Shown here: positions 42,990 to 52,279 of the stretch, one piece after another | Position numbering within the stretch: position 1 is the stretch's first letter | How the letters are laid out: the number at the start of each line of letters is the position of its first letter | Source: Metabacillus sp. B2-18 | Lineage (GTDB): Bacteria; Bacillota; Bacilli; Bacillales; Bacillaceae | Length of the DNA: 64,000 nt | Direction: 5' to 3' | Assembly (NCBI RefSeq): GCF_021117275.1 | Contig: NZ_CP088245.1 | Span: forward strand, 1,215,501 to 1,279,500 | Position numbers and translations under genes: made by a program | The notes under the pieces: generated by a model | What the model was told of the DNA's origin: nothing | What the model saw: only the letters and a program-made list of their open reading frames with translations | Database searches by the model: none

Positions 42990-44089
42990 CTACTCCTTTT
43001 TAACACTTTTTCTTTAATAACAATGGTGAGTAACAGCATAATAGGTATGATAATTTGAAAGGGAAGATGAATATAGTAAGGTACAATATTTAACCCTTCT
43101 TCTATATGACCTTGATAGCTTTGCGTGATAACTAAGGAAAAAAGTAAGATCATCCCACCAACAAAGCAATTAATAAAAGGGTGTGGAGTGATAGAAAAAA
43201 CTTGATTGATCCCTAATACTGCACAATAGAAGAAAACGGCTATTTTAATAAAACCTAGAATAACCATTAAAATAATCACAAGTGTGTCTAATCTCTGAAC
43301 AAAATCACCAATATCAATATAAGCAACTGCTGTAAGTGCAGGAAATGAAGAGCGAATAATAACATCTGGCCCTAATACAAAGATAAACTGAAGAGCACTA
43401 ATTGTAAAATATAAGCCACATAATATAATTGCTACTATTCCATACTTAAATCCTTTTTTACTATCTTTAAGATATGGGAAAATCATTGTAAAAGTGATAA
43501 GCTCTCCGTATGGTACTGTAATGTTAAGAGGAAATATTTCTTTAAAGATAGGTTTCCATCCCTCACTTAACACAGGAAGTACATTTTCGAAATGTAAATA
43601 ACCTCCTAATACGAACATAGAATCTAAAATAAAAAAGAAAATAACAATGATTCCAAAACAAATAATAGCAACCCTCGAAATGACCTCAAAGCCTAAACTC
43701 ACTGCATAAATTAACACAAAGGTGATACAGATTCCAATTGTAATGATAGAAGTACGAAAATATGCTGAAACAACAAGGAGCTCTTCGAAATCACGTAAAA
43801 CTCTTGATGCTATGTAAATAAAGTATAGGATATAAAGGAAACTAACAATCGATCCTATGTACTTTCCCCATATAACTTGAATATAGGAAGTTAATGGTTT
43901 ATCGGGGTATTTTCGATAGATGAAAAAATACAAACTAAATAATAAAATGCCGAATAGAGGTGAAATGAGCGTAACGATCCAAGCATCTTGTTTTGCTCCA
44001 CTTCCGATATCTAATAAAATTGCAGTGCCAAATAAAAATAAAACCATTGTACAAAATAACTGGACATGATTAATTTGTATTTTTTGCAT
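42986..44089 (-). CDS. Spore germination permease, GerB family (germinant receptor B subunit)
   Basis: 367 residues, minus strand, about ten transmembrane helices, beginning IQINHVQLFCTMVLFLFGTA. The fold is that of amino acid/polyamine permease-like GerAB, GerBB and GerKB proteins, which bind the germinant within the spore inner membrane. It is the last gene of the A-C-B operon, 19 nt after the C-subunit gene. Germinant identity cannot be predicted; the carbohydrate context does not prove a sugar germinant. Expression is expected in the forespore under sigma-G, though I could not confirm a promoter by eye. Confidence 0.9.
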   Translation of the reverse strand: MQKIQINHVQLFCTMVLFLFGTAILLDIGSGAKQDAWIVTLISPLFGILLFSLYFFIYRKYPDKPLTSYIQVIWGKYIGSIVSFLYILYFIYIASRVLRDFEELLVVSAYFRTSIITIGICITFVLIYAVSLGFEVISRVAIICFGIIVIFFFILDSMFVLGGYLHFENVLPVLSEGWKPIFKEIFPLNITVPYGELITFTMIFPYLKDSKKGFKYGIVAIILCGLYFTISALQFIFVLGPDVIIRSSFPALTAVAYIDIGDFVQRLDTLVIILMVILGFIKIAVFFYCAVLGINQVFSITPHPFINCFVGGMILLFSLVITQSYQGHIEEGLNIVPYYIHLPFQIIIPIMLLLTIVIKEKVLKRSS

Positions 44090-44108
44090 AATTTAGTTCT
44101 CATACCCT

Positions 44109-45305
44109 TCATTTAAGTTCATAAGAATTAACCCGCATGCCCGTATTATCAATATTTGCCTTAACATTAATAGAAAGAGCGGCATTAGAAAAAAGTTGGT
44201 TCCAATTATTTTTATGTTCTTTCCAATAGGTTGGATTTGACTTTGATAATTTCTCTCCAAAGCCGAATACGTCTGCTCCATGTTTTTGTGTCACTTCAAA
44301 TACCTGCTTGATCTGAGATGTAACTTCTTTAACAAAAATATTTTCAAACTTTTCTAAGGTTTTGGAATCTTTTAAATTTAAGTTACAAGTTGTTTCACTT
44401 ATTTCGCTTCTTAGTAACATATTAACCTGTAAGATAATCTCGCCATTTTTCACTTCTGTTGATAGCTTGGTCTTATTTCCACGTGTGATTAGGGTTATCT
44501 GCTTGTTATTCTTTTCAGTGTTAGCCTCACAGGGAAGAGGGAAAGTTGAACTTTTTGCTTCAGACAAGATTAATTGTGCAGTCCTTGCCAACGGACCATC
44601 CAACCATTGGACAAGCCTATCCTTTTTGAATAACGCAATACCGTCCACCTGCATAACTGTTGGATCAATCTTCTCTAAATTTTCAGTTTGATTATCAACT
44701 ATTTCCTTTTTAGTATGACTAATACCTGTCAGCATAATATCACGCCCCTCACTTGAAAGGCTGGCGATCACTTCATACATCGGAACTAATTCTGCTACAC
44801 CATACATCTTTTTGTTGTTTTCACTTGTACTAATAATACTTTTAGCAGGATTGGATTCTATTGGCTCTATTAATGCAAGTAATTCTTCTGCCGTTGATCC
44901 TCTAGCAATGAAAACTGGAATGTTGGATCGAGCCTGCTTACCTCGTTCAAATGCATCCAAAAGTGTAGCAATCCCTTTTTTAGCTTGCTCTTCACTAATG
45001 ACAACAAGTGAAAGATGTGAAACAACGCTCTCTCTGGGGATAATGGCGGAAGATTTACGGTAAGTATCAATAAGTGAATCTCCCTCAACAGTGTAATTAA
45101 CAAGTGATAAACCTGAGGTATTTCCAGTATTATTTGACAATGGGCTAGGATTAATAACCTGATGTGTGACACGGATCCCACTTTCTTGATTCTTTGGAAT
45201 GTCAATTCCTAGAGAGGTAATAAGTCCTATTTCATTTAGTTCTTTATAGTTTGAGCAACTTGTTAGGAGTAAACATAGCAATATCATGAATGTTATGTTC
45301 TTCAT
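44109..45305 (-). CDS. Ger(x)C family germination lipoprotein (receptor C subunit)
   Basis: 398 residues, minus strand. A lipoprotein signal peptide ITFMILLCLLLTSC ends in the lipobox LLTSC, so the mature Cys is lipidated. The three-domain GerC fold starts with KELNEIGLITSLGIDIP and includes VVSHLSLVVISEEQA and GVAELVPMYEV. It is needed for assembly of the receptor with the A and B subunits in the spore inner membrane. It starts 17 nt after the A-subunit stop and ends 19 nt before the B gene, consistent with one transcript. Confidence 0.9.
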   Translation of the reverse strand: MKNITFMILLCLLLTSCSNYKELNEIGLITSLGIDIPKNQESGIRVTHQVINPSPLSNNTGNTSGLSLVNYTVEGDSLIDTYRKSSAIIPRESVVSHLSLVVISEEQAKKGIATLLDAFERGKQARSNIPVFIARGSTAEELLALIEPIESNPAKSIISTSENNKKMYGVAELVPMYEVIASLSSEGRDIMLTGISHTKKEIVDNQTENLEKIDPTVMQVDGIALFKKDRLVQWLDGPLARTAQLILSEAKSSTFPLPCEANTEKNNKQITLITRGNKTKLSTEVKNGEIILQVNMLLRSEISETTCNLNLKDSKTLEKFENIFVKEVTSQIKQVFEVTQKHGADVFGFGEKLSKSNPTYWKEHKNNWNQLFSNAALSINVKANIDNTGMRVNSYELK

Positions 45306-45322
45306 AATAGCCTCTTTCTTAA

Positions 45323-46801
45323 CTAGTTCTTTTTAGAAGATGATTTTCTTCGTAAAACAGGGAAGGAAAATCGAAATAAACTATCTTTTTGTTCTTTTAA
45401 ACTAAATGGAGCATATGGAGTGAGATAAGAAATTCCAAAGGATCGTAAACTGCAAAGATGCAGTAAGATAGCCAAGCTCATTAAAAGAACCCCAAATAAC
45501 CCGATAAAAGCTGAGCTGAATAATAAAAAGAATCGTAACCCGCGAGCAACATTAACAATACTTGTATTTGGCAATGTAAAACTGCTAATAGCAGAAGTAG
45601 CAACAATAATAACAACAGCGGCTGACACAAATCCAGCTTCAACTGCAGCTTGTCCCAGTATAAGCGCACCAACTATTGAAACAGCAGGGCCGATTGCTCG
45701 AGGCATACGTATTCCAGCTTCTCTTAAAACCTCAAAGGCAACTTCCATCATAAGAATTTCAATGACAGCCGGAAAAGGGATTCTCTCTCTTTGTGCCATA
45801 ATTGAAACAAGTAAAGTTGTAGGAATTAACCCTTGATGGTGAGTGATTAGGGCCAGATAAATGGCAGTTGCATACATATTAACAAGAAAGGCTCCTACGC
45901 GTAGCAATCTTAGAAAAGTACTATAGACGTAATTATTATAATAATCCTCTGGTGATTGAAAAAATTGTATAAATGTTATAGGGCATATAAGGACAAAGGG
46001 AGTACCATGAATAAATATGGCAATTTTTCCTTCTAACAAATTGGCAACAACAACATCTGGACGTTCTGTATTAAGTAATAATGGGAAAAGTGTTTTTTTA
46101 TGATCTTGAATAAGCTCTTCTATATAGTTTGATTCTAGTACTCCATCAATATCAATGGATTCTATCCGTTTAACAATCTCATCCACATATTTTTTTTCGG
46201 TAACTCCTTCAAGATACATAACAGCTACTTCAGTTTTTGTGATAGTTCCAACTTTTGAATTCCAAATTCTCATGTTTGAATTCTGAATCCTACCACGAAT
46301 GAGGGATATATTTTGGCGAATGTTTTCATTAAAACTATCTTTAGGACCTCGTATGACAGTTTGACTAGTAGGTTCTGTAATTGAACGTGACTCAATCTTC
46401 TGGGTACCAGCTATAATAGCTTTTGGAATATTATCTAAAAGTATGACTGTATCACCAATTAATATTGATGAAAGAAGCTTCTCCCAATCAGTTGCGAAAG
46501 AAATGTCTGAGACTTCTAAAGTATTAAAGATAGATCCTTCAAGGTCACTTGGTGATAATTGATTATTACTAGTTTTCACTAACTCAATAATGGGCTCTAT
46601 TATATGTTCATTCAAACTTTTTGCATCTACGATTCCACTGAGATGAATGATTGCTATGTTTGTACCATTTTGTGGTTGGTTCAACTGACGAACGGAAAGG
46701 TCATTGGTTTTCCCAAACTCTTTCTCGATGTTTTGAACATTTTCCTTTAGATCTGTAGAGATGCGTTTTTCCTTGGGGTGTTGCTGGAGAGAGTTTGTCA
46801 T
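45323..46801 (-). CDS. Spore germination protein, GerA family (receptor A subunit)
   Basis: 492 residues, minus strand. The N-terminal ~250 residues are soluble (two-subdomain cytosolic part), with the typical SRSITEPTSQTVIRGPKDSF and RNSKVGT-like segments; KDSFNENIRQNISLIRGRI is a family signature. The C-terminal half has about five to six membrane helices, with AIYLALITHHQGLIPTTLL and PFPAVIEILMMEVAFEVLRE. These proteins form the ion-channel core of germinant receptors. First gene of the A-C-B operon; start ATG 46801 with AGAGAGG upstream. Shows that the host makes endospores. Confidence 0.92.
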   Translation of the reverse strand: MTNSLQQHPKEKRISTDLKENVQNIEKEFGKTNDLSVRQLNQPQNGTNIAIIHLSGIVDAKSLNEHIIEPIIELVKTSNNQLSPSDLEGSIFNTLEVSDISFATDWEKLLSSILIGDTVILLDNIPKAIIAGTQKIESRSITEPTSQTVIRGPKDSFNENIRQNISLIRGRIQNSNMRIWNSKVGTITKTEVAVMYLEGVTEKKYVDEIVKRIESIDIDGVLESNYIEELIQDHKKTLFPLLLNTERPDVVVANLLEGKIAIFIHGTPFVLICPITFIQFFQSPEDYYNNYVYSTFLRLLRVGAFLVNMYATAIYLALITHHQGLIPTTLLVSIMAQRERIPFPAVIEILMMEVAFEVLREAGIRMPRAIGPAVSIVGALILGQAAVEAGFVSAAVVIIVATSAISSFTLPNTSIVNVARGLRFFLLFSSAFIGLFGVLLMSLAILLHLCSLRSFGISYLTPYAPFSLKEQKDSLFRFSFPVLRRKSSSKKN

Positions 46802-47033
46802 GTTAAATAAATACCTCTCTTTAATTAACGAGTTGGTTTATATGTTTTCCTTTTTTTATCTCATTATGTAGGAAAAGGAGAAATATATATCGATATTTAG
46901 CAGCGGTCTTCAACGCAAGTAAAATGAACACGAGATATGGTTAAAGTGGATGGTCTTAATTTAACAGGAAGAAAGAAGGGAAAGGTAAGTTTAGTTGTAC
47001 TTTTTTTTAACGGTTTACAGTACACCTTAGTAT

Positions 47034-47134
47034 AAAGGTCACACAAAGGTCAAAAAAGTGCACCTTTTTAGTCAATTGAGTTTATCGTAATAAAAATGAA
47101 AACGCTTTATACTTGGATTAAGCAAGCGGTTACA
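47034..47134 (+). promoter_or_regulatory. Upstream region of the ABC importer: direct repeat and two cre-like sites
   Basis: AAAGGTCA occurs at 47034-47041 and again at 47045-47052 (11-bp period, one helical turn), suitable for an AraC-type response regulator. Two cre-like sites follow: ATGAAAACGCTTTAT (47096-47110) and AAGCAAGCGGTTACA (47120-47134). The region between 46802 and 47159 holds no gene. A convincing -35/-10 pair was not found. Confidence 0.6.
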
Positions 47135-47159
47135 AAAGCAACTAGGTGGTGATGATGAA

Positions 47160-48110
47160 GTGAGTGCCAAAATAAATACTAATGAATTGGCTGCAAAAGA
47201 AAGTTATGTAAATCAAGCATTACAGGCAAAACGAAAAACAAGAATGAAAAAAGCTTTAGGCTACGCAGCATTCGTGGGACCTGCACTTTTATTCTTTATT
47301 TTGATTCAAATTATCCCGTTTATAATGGGGGTTTATTATTCGTTTACTTCATGGAATGGGGTAAGTTCTAATGTTGAATGGGTAGGATTACAAAACTATA
47401 TTACAATCTTTACTGATGACAAAAAGTTTTTTAATTCATTCCTATTTACAACAAAGTTTATGTTTGCTGCGGTTATCATTAGTAATCTATTAGGATTTGG
47501 ACTAGCGTTACTATTAAATGCAGCATTAAAAACGAAGAATATTTTAAGAACCGTATTCTTCATCCCGAACGTTATCGGTGGATTACTACTAGGGTTTATC
47601 TGGCAGTTTATCTTCGTTAAAGGTTTCGCATCTATCGGGAATATGACAGGAATTAAATTCTTCCAATTACCTTGGTTAGGTGATGAGGCAACAGCGTTTT
47701 GGGGAATTGTCATCGTATTCGCTTGGCAAATCAGCGGTTATATGATGGTTATCTATATTGCAGCACTTCAAGGTGTTGATACTTCTTTATTAGAAGCAGC
47801 AAGAATGGATGGAGCATCAAACTGGTCTATTCTTAAAAACGTTATTGTTCCTTTAATTTTACCTGCCTTTACGATTTGTTTCTTCTTAACAATCTCCATG
47901 GCATTTAAAATATTTGACTTAAACCTTTCCTTAACAGGTGGCGGTCCATTTAACTCTACAGAATCTGTTGCGATTAATATTTACCAAGAAGCATTTATGA
48001 ACAATCGATATGGATTAGGTACAGCGAAATCCATTCTATTCTTTATCGTTGTAGCCGTGTTTACAACGCTACAAGTAACATTCACAAAGAAGAAGGAGGT
48101 TGAAGCATAA
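47160..48110 (+). CDS. Carbohydrate ABC transporter permease (MalF-like)
   Basis: 316 residues, GTG start after GGTGGTGATGA. Six membrane helices, first at ~residues 33-56 (FVGPALLFFILIQIIPFIMG). The EAA loop is LLEAARMDGASNWSILKNV. First gene of the permease-permease-binding protein-kinase-regulator cluster. The stop codon overlaps the ATG of the next gene by one base. No ATPase gene is present, so a shared MsmX-type ATPase is assumed. Substrate unknown: cre-like sites upstream imply a carbohydrate. Confidence 0.88.
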   Translation: MSAKINTNELAAKESYVNQALQAKRKTRMKKALGYAAFVGPALLFFILIQIIPFIMGVYYSFTSWNGVSSNVEWVGLQNYITIFTDDKKFFNSFLFTTKFMFAAVIISNLLGFGLALLLNAALKTKNILRTVFFIPNVIGGLLLGFIWQFIFVKGFASIGNMTGIKFFQLPWLGDEATAFWGIVIVFAWQISGYMMVIYIAALQGVDTSLLEAARMDGASNWSILKNVIVPLILPAFTICFFLTISMAFKIFDLNLSLTGGGPFNSTESVAINIYQEAFMNNRYGLGTAKSILFFIVVAVFTTLQVTFTKKKEVEA

Positions 48111-48937
48111 TGAATAGAGGCTATACAAAAGGAACATTCGTATTAGAAGTTCTGGGAATTATGCTCGGCCTAGTTTTTCTTATACCGTTTTACTTCGTAG
48201 CGATTAACTCAGTTAAAGGCTTTTCGGAAATTTTAATTGACGCAGCAGCGTTACCAAAGGAAATATTATTTAGTAACTATGCGAAAGTATGGGAAGTTAT
48301 TAGCTTCCAAGATGCATTTCTTAACTCTTTAATCATTACTGTGTTTAGTATTGCTGGAATTGTTGTGATTAGTTCTATGGCAGCTTGGAAAATGGTTAGA
48401 ACACCCGGGAAGTTAAGTAAAATTTTATTTATCTTCTTTGTCTCAGCAATGGTTATTCCGTTCCAAACGGTTATGATTCCATTAATGAAATTGGGTGGAA
48501 CGCTTGGAATCATGAACAGTATCCCTGGAATTGTGATCATGTACTTTGGATTTGGAGTTTCATTATCACTGTTCTTATATCATGGTTTTGTGAAAACAAT
48601 TCCACTTGAGATTGAGGAATCCGCAAGTATTGATGGTTGTACACAGTTTGGTGTGTTTTGGAGAATTGTATTCCCATTATTAAAACCAATCACTGTAACT
48701 GTTATTATTCTCAACACATTGTGGATCTGGAATGATTATTTACTTCCATTACTTGTGTTACAAGATGCAAGCTTAAGAACAATTCCTTTAGCAACAAGCT
48801 CTTTCTTCGCACAATATACAAAACAATGGGACATGGGATTAGCAGCATTAGTACTAGGTATTGCACCAGTTATTGTGTTCTTCCTTTTCCTACAAAAACA
48901 CATTATCAAAGGTATTGCAGCAGGATCTATTAAATAG
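48110..48937 (+). CDS. Carbohydrate ABC transporter permease (MalG-like)
   Basis: 275 residues, ATG overlaps the preceding stop (TAATG). Six membrane segments, starting with VLEVLGIMLGLVFLIPFYF, and an EAA loop IEESASIDGCTQFGVFWRI. It completes the membrane pore with the preceding permease. A hairpin without a T-run separates it from the binding-protein gene 100 nt downstream. Confidence 0.88.
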   Translation: MNRGYTKGTFVLEVLGIMLGLVFLIPFYFVAINSVKGFSEILIDAAALPKEILFSNYAKVWEVISFQDAFLNSLIITVFSIAGIVVISSMAAWKMVRTPGKLSKILFIFFVSAMVIPFQTVMIPLMKLGGTLGIMNSIPGIVIMYFGFGVSLSLFLYHGFVKTIPLEIEESASIDGCTQFGVFWRIVFPLLKPITVTVIILNTLWIWNDYLLPLLVLQDASLRTIPLATSSFFAQYTKQWDMGLAALVLGIAPVIVFFLFLQKHIIKGIAAGSIK

Positions 48938-48960
48938 ATTCAGCTTACAAAATTGTATAT

Positions 48961-48997
48961 AATGTTCAATTGCTGAAACTCTTAGTTCTTGAACATT
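48961..48997 (+). repeat. Intercistronic inverted repeat between permease and binding-protein genes
   Basis: AATGTTCAA (48961-48969) and TTGAACATT (48989-48997) form a 9-bp stem. With no T-run it is more likely an mRNA stability or processing element than a terminator. Confidence 0.6.
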
Positions 48998-49039
48998 CAT
49001 ATAAAAATATAAAGATACAAATTAGGGAGGTCTACTGTA

Positions 49040-50323
49040 ATGAAGAAACTGATGCTTTTAGGTTTGTCAATGCTATTAGTTTTAGGTATCTTAGCTGGTT
49101 GTAATTCAAACAAAGAAGAAAGCTCTTCTGAAGGTAACAATGAAGGTTCAGGTGATGGAGAAGTAGTAACATTAAATCTGTTCCAATTCAAAGTTGAAAT
49201 TGCTGATCAGCTTCAAGCAATGATTAAAGAATTTGAAGCAGAGCATCCAAATATTAAAGTGAAACTTGAAACTGTTGGTGGCGGTGCTGACTATGGTGCT
49301 GCTTTAAAAGCTAAATTTGCGTCAGGCGAAGAGCCAGATATTTTTAACAACGGTGGTTTTAAAGAACTTGAGCTTTGGAAAGAGCACTTAGCAGATCTTT
49401 CTAACGAGCCATGGGCAGAACATGTTCTTCCAATCGGTAAAGTTCCAACTACAGATGCAGATGGTAAACTATACGGTATGCCAGTAAACCTTGAAGGTTA
49501 TGGATTCATTTATAACAAAGATTTATTCGAAAAAGCAGGTATTACTGAAACTCCAAAAACTCTTTCTGAATTACAAGATGCTGTTAAGAAACTTGAAGCA
49601 GCTGGAATTAAAGCATTCTCAGCTGGTTATGGCGAGTGGTGGGTAATTGGTCAACATTTATTCAATATTCCATTTGCTCAACAAGATGATCCTGTAGCAT
49701 TTATTGAAGGTTTAAATGATGGTTCTACTAAATTTGCTGGTAATGAGCAATTCTCACAATTAAAAGAAGTAATTGATCTTGAAGTGAAAAATGGTGTTGG
49801 TAACCCAATCACAACTGATTATAATACTCAAGTAACATTATTTGCTTCAGGTGAAGCGGCAATGCTACAACAAGGTAACTGGACTGAAAACATGATTACT
49901 GAAATCAATCCAGACATGAACATGGGCTTCTTACCAATTCCTTTAAATGACGAAGCTGATGCTGATTTATTACCAGTTGGTGTTCCAAATAACTGGGTAT
50001 TAAACAAAAACTCTGAGCATTTAGAAGAAGCTAAAACATTCTTAAACTGGATGGTTTCTTCTGAAACTGGTAAACGTTATATCACGGAAGAATTTGCGTT
50101 CATTCCTGCATTCGATAATATCGAAGCTTCTGGTTTAGGTGATTTAGGTCAATCAATTCTTGAATACTCTAAAGCAGAGAAAACAATTCCTTGGACTTGG
50201 TTCAGATGGCCAGATGGAGCAAACAAAGAGTTTGCTGCTACAATCCAAGAATATGCAGCTGGTAAAATCAGCTATGAAGAAGCTTTAGAAAAATTCCAAG
50301 CAACTTGGGATAATCTGAAGTAA
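49040..50323 (+). CDS. Carbohydrate ABC transporter substrate-binding lipoprotein
   Basis: 427 residues, ATG after TTAGGGAGG. A lipoprotein signal (LMLLGLSMLLVLGILAGC) ends in lipobox ILAGC, followed by a Ser/Glu/Gly-rich linker. The mature protein is a family 1 solute-binding fold with FASGEEPDIFNNGGF, VNLEGYGFIYNKDLFEKAG and a GYGEWWVIGQ aromatic patch likely to stack sugar rings. It delivers substrate to the two upstream permeases. A terminator with a short stem follows, before the two-component genes. Substrate unknown; sucrose- or pectin-derived oligosaccharides are guesses from position only. Confidence 0.88.
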   Translation: MKKLMLLGLSMLLVLGILAGCNSNKEESSSEGNNEGSGDGEVVTLNLFQFKVEIADQLQAMIKEFEAEHPNIKVKLETVGGGADYGAALKAKFASGEEPDIFNNGGFKELELWKEHLADLSNEPWAEHVLPIGKVPTTDADGKLYGMPVNLEGYGFIYNKDLFEKAGITETPKTLSELQDAVKKLEAAGIKAFSAGYGEWWVIGQHLFNIPFAQQDDPVAFIEGLNDGSTKFAGNEQFSQLKEVIDLEVKNGVGNPITTDYNTQVTLFASGEAAMLQQGNWTENMITEINPDMNMGFLPIPLNDEADADLLPVGVPNNWVLNKNSEHLEEAKTFLNWMVSSETGKRYITEEFAFIPAFDNIEASGLGDLGQSILEYSKAEKTIPWTWFRWPDGANKEFAATIQEYAAGKISYEEALEKFQATWDNLK

Positions 50324-50337
50324 TAATAATAACTATG

Positions 50338-50366
50338 AAGCATGTCTATAATAGGCATGCTTTTTA
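50338..50366 (+). terminator. Terminator of the binding-protein gene
   Basis: Arms AAGCATGTC (50338-50346) and GGCATGCTT (50354-50362) with one G-T pair and a T-run. Confidence 0.82.
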
Positions 50367-50461
50367 GCTATATGTATTAAGGGTGGTAGGGGCTTACATT
50401 TCACTGATATGATTTCTAGTCTATAATGGTAAAGATAGACGAAATGATTGGAGGTTATATT

Positions 50462-52279
50462 TTGTCAAAAACAAGCATAAGAAATAAACTCACTGTCCTT
50501 CTATTACTCATTACAATTGTTCCATTTGGAACTTCCATTGTTATTACATATTTATATACAAAGGAATCACTAAAGGATGAGTTTGTTGAAGAAAATGTAA
50601 ACCTCCTATATCAAGGAAAATTAAACATCGAAGGCTACATAGGTGAATTGAAAAATTTAACTTTATCGTTTTATAACAATATTGATTTTATGAGATATTT
50701 GCAAAATCCTCCAACAGGAGATGATTATTTAGCAAAAGAAACAGTCAAGAATGTGATATTAACGATTCTTTATGCCGAAGAGAATATTAATAGAGTAAAC
50801 TTTGCCTTGGTTGAACCTAACCAAAATGTGTCTGTGTCCAAAAAGTCAGCTGTTGTATTTTCTTCTTTAAATAAATACCGCAATCGTGATATCTATGAAA
50901 AGACTTTAGATAGCCCATACCATATTCATATTGAACCAATGGAATTGTTGCAAGAGGAATCATCTAATTATAAATCTAATAAACAAAAAGATGTTTTTTC
51001 CCTTCATAGAGCGATTGTTAATGTACCATCTGATGAATTGCTTGGCTATATTTCATTAGACATAAATTCAGAGCAGCTACTAAATATCACTCACAAATTG
51101 TATGTAAAAGATAAGGAAGAATTTTATATTCTAAGTCCCGATGGAGAACTTATTTTCAGGTCAAATTATGAAGTTTCTGAAGATCAGCAATGGATTAAAA
51201 CATTGATTCAGAATGAAGAAACTAGTGGAATGATGGAATGGAAGAAAGATTCCTTCGAGGGCTTAATGATTTATGAAAAACTAGAAGATTCATCAGGAGG
51301 ATGGTTCCTTGTCAAACGAATTCCATATACATCTGTTTTCGAAAGTGCACTTAGTGTAGCGAAAATCAATATTTTATTTGGGGTGATCGGATTAATTCTT
51401 GTGGTATTGGCCACTCTTTTTGTTTCATTTAAAATAACAACACCTATACGAGTTCTTTTGCAAAATATTAAACAAGTTGAAAGTGGAAATATGAATGTTC
51501 AGTTTGATTCACTTGGAAATGATGAAATTGGTACTCTTGGTGAGCGGTTTAAAGAAATGATGTCAAAATTAAATCATCTAATTAATCGGGAATATAAGCT
51601 CGAGCTAGAAAATAAAACAAATCAATTGAAGGCACTTCAATCACAGCTTAATCCTCACTTTTTATATAATGCCTTACAATCAATTGGGACGCTTGCTTTA
51701 AAAAATAACGTTCCACAGGTATACACACTTGTTACCCATCTCTCAAAAATCATGAGATATGGAATGACGATTGATGAAAATATTGTTCCATTAACAAAAG
51801 AAATTGACTATACAAAAGCATTTTTATTATTACAAAAAGAGAGATTTGGCGATCAATTTGAATATTCGATAGAATTTATAAAAGAAGATTTGCTTATTAT
51901 GGTTCCTAAAATGATTCTTCAACCGATAATAGAAAACTATTTTAAGCATGGTTTTGATCGAAGTATTGAAAAAATAGGGCTATTAAAAATTGTGGGTAAG
52001 AGGGAGAAAGACCAACTTATTATTACAGTTTTAGATAATGGAAAAGGGATTAGTGAAAGTAGATTAGAGGAAATTCACCAGTCATTCTTAGAAAATAAAT
52101 CTATAGGGAATGGAAACGGTACGAACATAGGACTTAGAAATATCTATTTACGCCTAAAGCTTTATTATGATCAGCAAGCCACTCTGCAAATAGAAAACTA
52201 TGAAAATGGTGGTACATTGGTGACAATTAAACTTCCAGTAGAATCAGGAGGTCTTACGGATGAAAGCAATCATAATTGA
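50462..52279 (+). CDS. Sensor histidine kinase, YesM type
   Basis: About 605 residues from the TTG at 50462 (TGGAGG 8 nt upstream); an in-frame ATG at 50426 is less well placed. One membrane helix near residues 8-30, a large extracellular sensor of ~270 residues, a second helix near 300-322, a HAMP domain (ITTPIRVLLQNIKQVESGN), the LytS/YesM-type phosphoacceptor box QLNPHFLYNALQSIG, and an ATPase with DNGKGISESR and GTNIGLRN. Such kinases sense extracellular sugars, often through the linked binding protein, and control the adjacent importer. The gene overlaps the response regulator by 20 nt. Confidence 0.92.
   Translation: MSKTSIRNKLTVLLLLITIVPFGTSIVITYLYTKESLKDEFVEENVNLLYQGKLNIEGYIGELKNLTLSFYNNIDFMRYLQNPPTGDDYLAKETVKNVILTILYAEENINRVNFALVEPNQNVSVSKKSAVVFSSLNKYRNRDIYEKTLDSPYHIHIEPMELLQEESSNYKSNKQKDVFSLHRAIVNVPSDELLGYISLDINSEQLLNITHKLYVKDKEEFYILSPDGELIFRSNYEVSEDQQWIKTLIQNEETSGMMEWKKDSFEGLMIYEKLEDSSGGWFLVKRIPYTSVFESALSVAKINILFGVIGLILVVLATLFVSFKITTPIRVLLQNIKQVESGNMNVQFDSLGNDEIGTLGERFKEMMSKLNHLINREYKLELENKTNQLKALQSQLNPHFLYNALQSIGTLALKNNVPQVYTLVTHLSKIMRYGMTIDENIVPLTKEIDYTKAFLLLQKERFGDQFEYSIEFIKEDLLIMVPKMILQPIIENYFKHGFDRSIEKIGLLKIVGKREKDQLIITVLDNGKGISESRLEEIHQSFLENKSIGNGNGTNIGLRNIYLRLKLYYDQQATLQIENYENGGTLVTIKLPVESGGLTDESNHN

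Noticed and set aside
44093..44281. Short minus-strand frame overlapping the end of the Ger C-subunit gene
   Set aside because: It lies in another frame of a well-supported lipoprotein gene and has no own ribosome binding site or recognisable domain.
46802..46900. Sigma-G promoter for the germination operon
   Set aside because: A CATAATG element exists on the minus strand but no -35-like element at suitable spacing could be found by eye.
47070..47112. Sigma-A promoter TTGAGT ... TTATAC before the ABC importer
   Set aside because: The spacer would be about 25 bp, too long; no better pair was found, so no promoter is called.
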